The translations under genes were made by a program, and so were the position numbers. From positions 267,482-331,481 of the forward strand of contig BDGG01000020.1 in the NCBI GenBank assembly GCA_001949185.1: a stretch of 64,000 nt of DNA, written 5' to 3'. Origin of the DNA: Ramazzottius varieornatus (lineage: Eukaryota; Tardigrada; Eutardigrada; Parachela; Ramazzottiidae). Positions 59,061 through 64,000 of this stretch are shown here, piece after piece. The notes beneath the pieces are model-generated. The model saw only the letters and a list, made by a program, of their open reading frames with translations. It did no database searches and was not told the origin of the DNA. The stretch's first letter is position 1. Every line of letters starts with the position of its first letter.

Positions 59061-61075
59061 GTCAGTTATCGATTGGAGCGATCAAACGATCTGATAAGAA
59101 CACTTTTACGTCAGCCAGCACCGAGATCAAGCGTGCTGCAACGTCATGTTTTGCGTTACGTTGTAGAGAACATGATTCACACATATCTTTTCTGAGCTCC
59201 TGCTGCATCTAATCACGTGCTTATTGTTTCCAGGGGTAGATCAATCTCTCTCCTCAAGGCCCCAACAGGTCTGGGAACAATGAAATGTTGTAGGTTAGAA
59301 AAATCTGTCGCGGGGGAGGGACGGGTCTGCCCAATGTAAAAAAGCCTGAAGTTGTATCAACAAGTGTACGATGAGCAATAAATCAAGCGTTGACGATAAA
59401 GCTTACACTTTTTGCATTGCCCAAATTATGGTGCGAAATCCGCTATGCCCGAATTATTTCATGTACCTCGTACGCATAACAACCAAAACTGAGAATTTCG
59501 GCCTGTCTTTTTACAAGCACCTGGACCCTCTGCTGTCCACTGGATCGGTATTCGCACCTCGAGAGCAAATAATTTTCGGCAGCCCAGTTCCCGGAACACC
59601 TATTTATCTCCAATGGTTCTTTTTTTGCCATGAAGTCTGAGAGAACATCAAGGGGCAAGGAATGGTAAGTTTGCCGCACCTCTCCGTGGTTCAGAGCCTC
59701 AAACCCTTGTTCGCCCTTTTGGGAAGATTTTTGGGAATTCTTGAGAGTGAGTGATTTTGCCCAGATTGACCTCTTACAATGGCATCGCATGGTACTGGGT
59801 GGTAATTAGGAAAAGTAGAACCTGAAGAGGATCGTAATGGAGGTTCGCGGTAGAATTTCCCACGGAAATAATCGTTTAGTTCGTTTTCACCGTTATTGCA
59901 CCGAAGCACCCTTATCTTTCGTAGTAAGATAACTCGAAACAACCTCTCGCAAAAGGCTAACACATCGCCTGCACCACTGGTCAGAAATCAGATTTGACTT
60001 CAGATACATATTCCCTAATGACTAGTGCATGTTACCCGATCAGCAGTCACAGAGAGCCCCTGTGGTGCCAAAACTTGAAAACCGTTTCCCGAATGTATGT
60101 GTTATTAACTTGGACAATGTTCCAAAAATTGGGCTGCCGAAACCTAAATTTAATGCTTATACCGAGGCTATATCATGTAGACATAGCCTGTTCTGCATTT
60201 GACCACAGCCGGCTTTTCAACGTTGGGATCACTCGGCCAGTTGATCAAAGGCCACTTACCGGTTAGACTGACCGCAGCTTTAACCTGGCACATGGCTTGA
60301 ATCCGAAGTTGGATTCGGAGGAGTGTAGTACGTAAATAGACGGCGGTATTATAAGCCGAACAATCTTCATCATATCCGGCAGTCCAATACGGAGACGAGC
60401 AAAGCTGCAAAGTGCAGTTTAGAAAATGACTGGCCTTCAGAGTAACGACTGACACCCGCATGCAAAGTGGACGGTGTCTCACCGTCATAAGTTCGCTGGA
60501 AGGCGTACTGCTCGGTAAGAGGTCATCGAAGGTAGGACCAAGAGGTCGAGGTCTGAGCGTGCTTCACGTTCAGTCACACTGTACGAGAGCCCCTTTGTTA
60601 GCTCAGTCCCAAGATCCGCAATAAATGCGTAGCTGTTCTGTTTGAATGTACTGTACGAAGTACTCCACCGTGCACAGAGGACCAGAGGTATCGCCAGTGT
60701 CATTTTCGGTTGTTGCTGCCGTAATGCTACAATGCCACACTGCTTGGTTTGCCGACATGACGTGATACCACACTTTTACGCCAGCTTTTGACGTAATGTA
60801 AAATTACAATCTATTCAACTGGAACAATCAACGACTTGACCAATCAATGTAACCAGCTTTCTTCGATAATTTGGATTTTGGACTTGCAGTGTTGTTTCGA
60901 GCTCCGCGATGAGCATGGGCCTTCTTTTCTTTTCCGTTGTCTCTTCCGTCGGTTGGATCGAGTTTTAGGTGCTTGTACGAGCTCTGGACGTGGATCTTGT
61001 CTAGGATGGAATGGATAAGATTATGAGAAGGTGAATCGGGTTTTCTATTCGCAGGATCCGTTTGTCCTTGCAGGG
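59061..61075. other. Spacer upstream of ABCB8
   Basis: No gene recognised. Small frames (59371, 59994, minus 59443, 60168, 60485, 60828) lack domain features. The ABCB8 promoter and 5' UTR probably lie in the last few hundred bases; an acceptor-like ttctattcgcag precedes 61058, so a non-coding first exon is possible. Confidence 0.45.
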
Positions 61076-63932
61076 ATGCTGCGTGTTCCAACCTTCTTCC
61101 AACCACTCTGCTCCTCCGCCGGGTCCATTTCCGCCACTCTGCGTCAGCCGTCTGTTTTCACTGCACCTCTTCGATGTTTTTCTCGTTTTGTCTCAGTATT
61201 CCGTACAAAGATACTAATACAACCGCCTTCATCGTCGCCGTGTCTTTCCGGTCTGCTCGGCGTCGCTGGACTGGGCTTCTCCTCACTCCTCTTCCTACAA
61301 ACCCGAACAGCGTTCTGCCAGGAATTCGACGAGAAGAAGAAGAACCGCGTCCAGGCGTTCCGTGATGCTCAAAAGGCCATACAAATCGGAGTGGAGAATG
61401 CACAGTTTGACTGGAGGTTATTCTGGGCATTCCTCCGACCGGACATTTGGCTCATCATTGGCGCTATCGCGGTATTACCCCTTCCCGGTTCCTCTTCGAA
61501 TTGCCAGAAGCGAAAGGTGGTCATGAGTAATAATTTCGTGTTTTATTTCAGTGTTCTGTTTGCTTGGCCATCATCAACACGGAAATTCCTTCGCTTCTCG
61601 GTCGACTGGTGAATGTGATCGCTCAAGAAGCCCCCAAACGTCCGAAAGAATTCGCTAAGCTGGTCCGCAATCCGGTATCCAAGCTGTTCGGGATCTACGT
61701 TCTTCATGTAATACAGTGCGTGGCATGTTCTCTGAATTTCTAAGGGAATGTGTTTTTGAAATTGCCTATCCGAATAACACTATGTTAGGCCGGATTCACG
61801 TTCGTTAACATCTCCCTACTATTCACACTGGGTGAACGTCTGGCTGCAAGGATTCGACTAGCACTCTTCTCTAATCTTTTACGGCAAGACATTGCCTTCT
61901 TTGATTCGCACAAAACGGGAGAGCTGATCAATCGGCTGACCGTCGATGTTCAAGAACTCAAGAGTAACTTCAAGCATGTTTTCGTCAACGGCTTCCGGAC
62001 CGTCCTTCAGGTGAATATTCCTTCTCGCTGCACCTGCAGGCCCGCATGAAACTGACTCGTGTCATGGTTCGTATCTTAGATTATCGGCGGCGCAGTGTCG
62101 CTCTTCTGGATCTCTCCGCAGATGGCAGCGTTGCTTCTCATTGGACTTCCGGCCATGGCTGGACTAGGAAACAAGCTCGGGGAAAGTCTTCGGACGGTGT
62201 CCAAGGAAGCCCAAGCACAGGTAAGGTAACCAAGAAAACCTCTAGTGGTGCATTCTTGGTGGAAAAAGACAGTTGGACTTGGAAACGGTCGGCAAGACGT
62301 AGTATTCATATTTCTTGTACCTGCATACTTTCGGTCTGTGTTGAATGTGTGGTTCGTTGTCTGCAGGTCCGTTACCACGATCCTGGTTTGCTCTCTAACC
62401 GTCCAATACTACCCGGTTTTTGCATAGTTCGGCTTTTGGAAAGTTATTTTTTTCTGTCGTAGGCTGCCCATGCGACAGACGTGGCAGAAGAGGCACTGAG
62501 TAATGTGCGAACTGTTCGGGGTTTTGCCGCGGAAGATACGGAAATCCATCTCTACAACGACGAAGTCCAAAAATTCGTCCGGTTGAACAGCAATCTCGGT
62601 ATCGGTATTGGAATATTTCAGGCCCTGTCCAACCTAGCGGTGAACGGCGCGGTAATCGGCGTTATCTACGTTGGAGGCAGCTTCCTAGCGGAAGGGAAGT
62701 TACTGCCAGGAGACCTCATGTCTTTCATGGTCACGTCACAAGCCATACAACGGTGCGATTTAACGGACTCTGTCAAATTTAAATTGAAAACATCAGTAAA
62801 GTGATCTTGCAAGTGTCAAAGTTTGAGACAGACTTACAAATAACATAAAAGTAAAGGGCTCGGAAGAAATATTAATACAGTAGGATATTCTGTCTGATTA
62901 GTTCTTGGAATTGTTTTTTGCAGGTCGATCGCGAATCTGTCCATGTTGTATGGTCAAGTCGTCAACGGAATGTCTTCGGGTGCTCGTGTCTTCGAGTTCA
63001 TCAAGCTGAAGCCCACAGTTTCACTAATTGGTGGACTGAAGATCCCATATCACTCCCTGAAAGGCTCCATCGAGCTCCAGCACGTTGGCTTTTCCTACCC
63101 AACACGGAAAGACACCACTATCCTTAACGATCTCAATCTGCAGATACCTGATGGCCACGTTGTCGCACTGTGTGGACCTAGCGGCTCAGGTACTGTAATT
63201 TTTGCCCGGTCAAAAAGGACTTGCGCTAGTGAACTGAGCTACGTTGTTATCTCAAGTGGCGCACGTAGCCATGGTTATTGGCTGTATGCGTGCGCCACTT
63301 GGTAAAACGATCCTGTTAAGCTTTGCTTGTTTTCCCAAGTTGCGTGGGCTGTCAGTGTTACTTCCTGGAAGTGGGTACTGCTTAGAAAAACGATCTGGTT
63401 CAGGTCGTTGTCCATGTCTTAGATCAGTCTGCAAGTTCGAATACTGTGTTCTCGAGTTGTTTTCCCCTGGTTCAGGTAAGTCGACGATCGCCGCACTTCT
63501 CGAACGGTTCTACGACCCTATTCAAGGCAGAATAACGTTGGATGGTGTGGATATCCGTCAGCTGGATCCTTCGTGGCTTCGAGGTCGAGTGATTGGTTAC
63601 ATCAGCCAAGAGCCAACGCTATTCGCCACGAGCATCATCGAAAATATCCGATATGGGCGGCCGGATGCTACCGACGCCGAGGTGACTAAGACCCATTCGA
63701 CTCCTTGAACGAAGAGGGTGGAATGTTGCTGAAATCGGTCGCTCTGATTGTAGGTTCACGAGGCGGCAAAGGCAGCCAACGCTCACGACTTTATCACTGA
63801 GTTTCCGAAGGGGTATCAGACGGTCCTTGGTGAACGCGGGGTGACCGTTTCCGGTGGACAGAAGCAGCGTATTGCAATAGCGCGAGCACTGCTGAAGAAC
63901 CCGTCGATATTGATCTTGGATGAAGCAACGAG
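61076..63932 (+). CDS. ABCB8: Mitochondrial ABC half-transporter ABCB8 (3' end outside window)
   Basis: An inner-membrane half-transporter (mitoKATP regulatory subunit, linked to iron export). Exons: 61076-61471, 61552-61707, 61789-62010, 62122-62220, 62463-62752, 62924-63189, 63476-63681 and 63754-63932. The start [20 protein letters not shown] gives a basic, acid-free presequence. The transmembrane domain shows [47 protein letters not shown] and [15 protein letters not shown]. The nucleotide-binding domain has an A-loop Tyr ([10 protein letters not shown]), Walker A GPSGSGKST (split by an intron after GPSGS), Q-loop ISQEPTLF, signature VSGGQKQR and Walker B ILILDEAT. The window ends before the H-loop. 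About 20 residues of a transmembrane helix expected between 62010 and 62122 are not accounted for. Confidence 0.95.
63254..63325. repeat. AAGTGGCGCAC repeat in an ABCB8 intron
   Basis: Left arm AAGTGGCGCACGTAGCC, spacer containing GGTTATTGGCT, right arm TGCGTGCGCCACTTGGTAAA and a diverged tail. It lies in the intron that splits the Walker A motif. Confidence 0.8.
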
Positions 63933-64000
63933 GTAAAGATGACCTTCGGTCGAATTTTCAGGTTGACTTTCGGTCGACTTTTCTTACAATTTTTTATATT

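Overview
The window is nuclear DNA from an animal. Spliceosomal introns (mostly GT-AG, about 55-370 bp, a few longer), a eukaryotic tRNA gene and metazoan gene families all show this. A CS-alpha-beta defensin of the tick/scorpion/mollusc type, a WDY/WDR64-like axonemal-type gene and compact introns point to an invertebrate. I favour a panarthropod (chelicerate, other arthropod or tardigrade), but cannot fix the lineage from sequence alone. ORF-by-ORF prediction fails here because almost every gene is split, so models were built by joining exons with matching phase.

Layout. 1-1147: last four exons of transaldolase (+). 1855-6493: twelve-exon NRBP pseudokinase (+). 6649-7017: two-exon defensin (-), convergent with NRBP. 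8577-12125: M14B metallocarboxypeptidase (-). 13550-15130: mitochondrial HADH (-). 15131-25900: transposon-rich block with a hAT-like MITE, a decayed Helentron (HUH Rep, Pif1-type helicase, OTU domain) that carries a later hAT-type insertion with a perfect 8-bp target duplication, and a tRNA-Cys(GCA). 25945-31298: EFTUD2, the U5 snRNP GTPase (+). 32643-33742: small basic protein (+). 34522-43785: large EF-hand/WD-repeat protein (+). 43786-61075: a second transposon block with a 2.26-kb Tc1/mariner-superfamily element bounded by 234-bp inverted repeats, several TA-flanked MITEs, a pogo-like fragment and decayed ORFs. 61076-63932: 5' two thirds of mitochondrial ABCB8 (+), running off the end.

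The host genes are functionally unrelated: pentose-phosphate metabolism, pseudokinase scaffolding, innate immunity, peptide processing, beta-oxidation, splicing, axoneme and mitochondrial transport. I see no operon or pathway cluster. What links the region is its mobile DNA. One MITE family with TA duplications occupies introns of four genes; one long copy retains a pipsqueak-type helix-turn-helix, which suggests a pogo-like parent. A second, roughly 70-bp palindromic family (arms AAGTGGCGCAC / GTGCGCCACTT) recurs at least twelve times, mostly in introns and often in pairs. The defensin and the repeat families are the most interesting content; I did not find a clearly novel multi-gene system.
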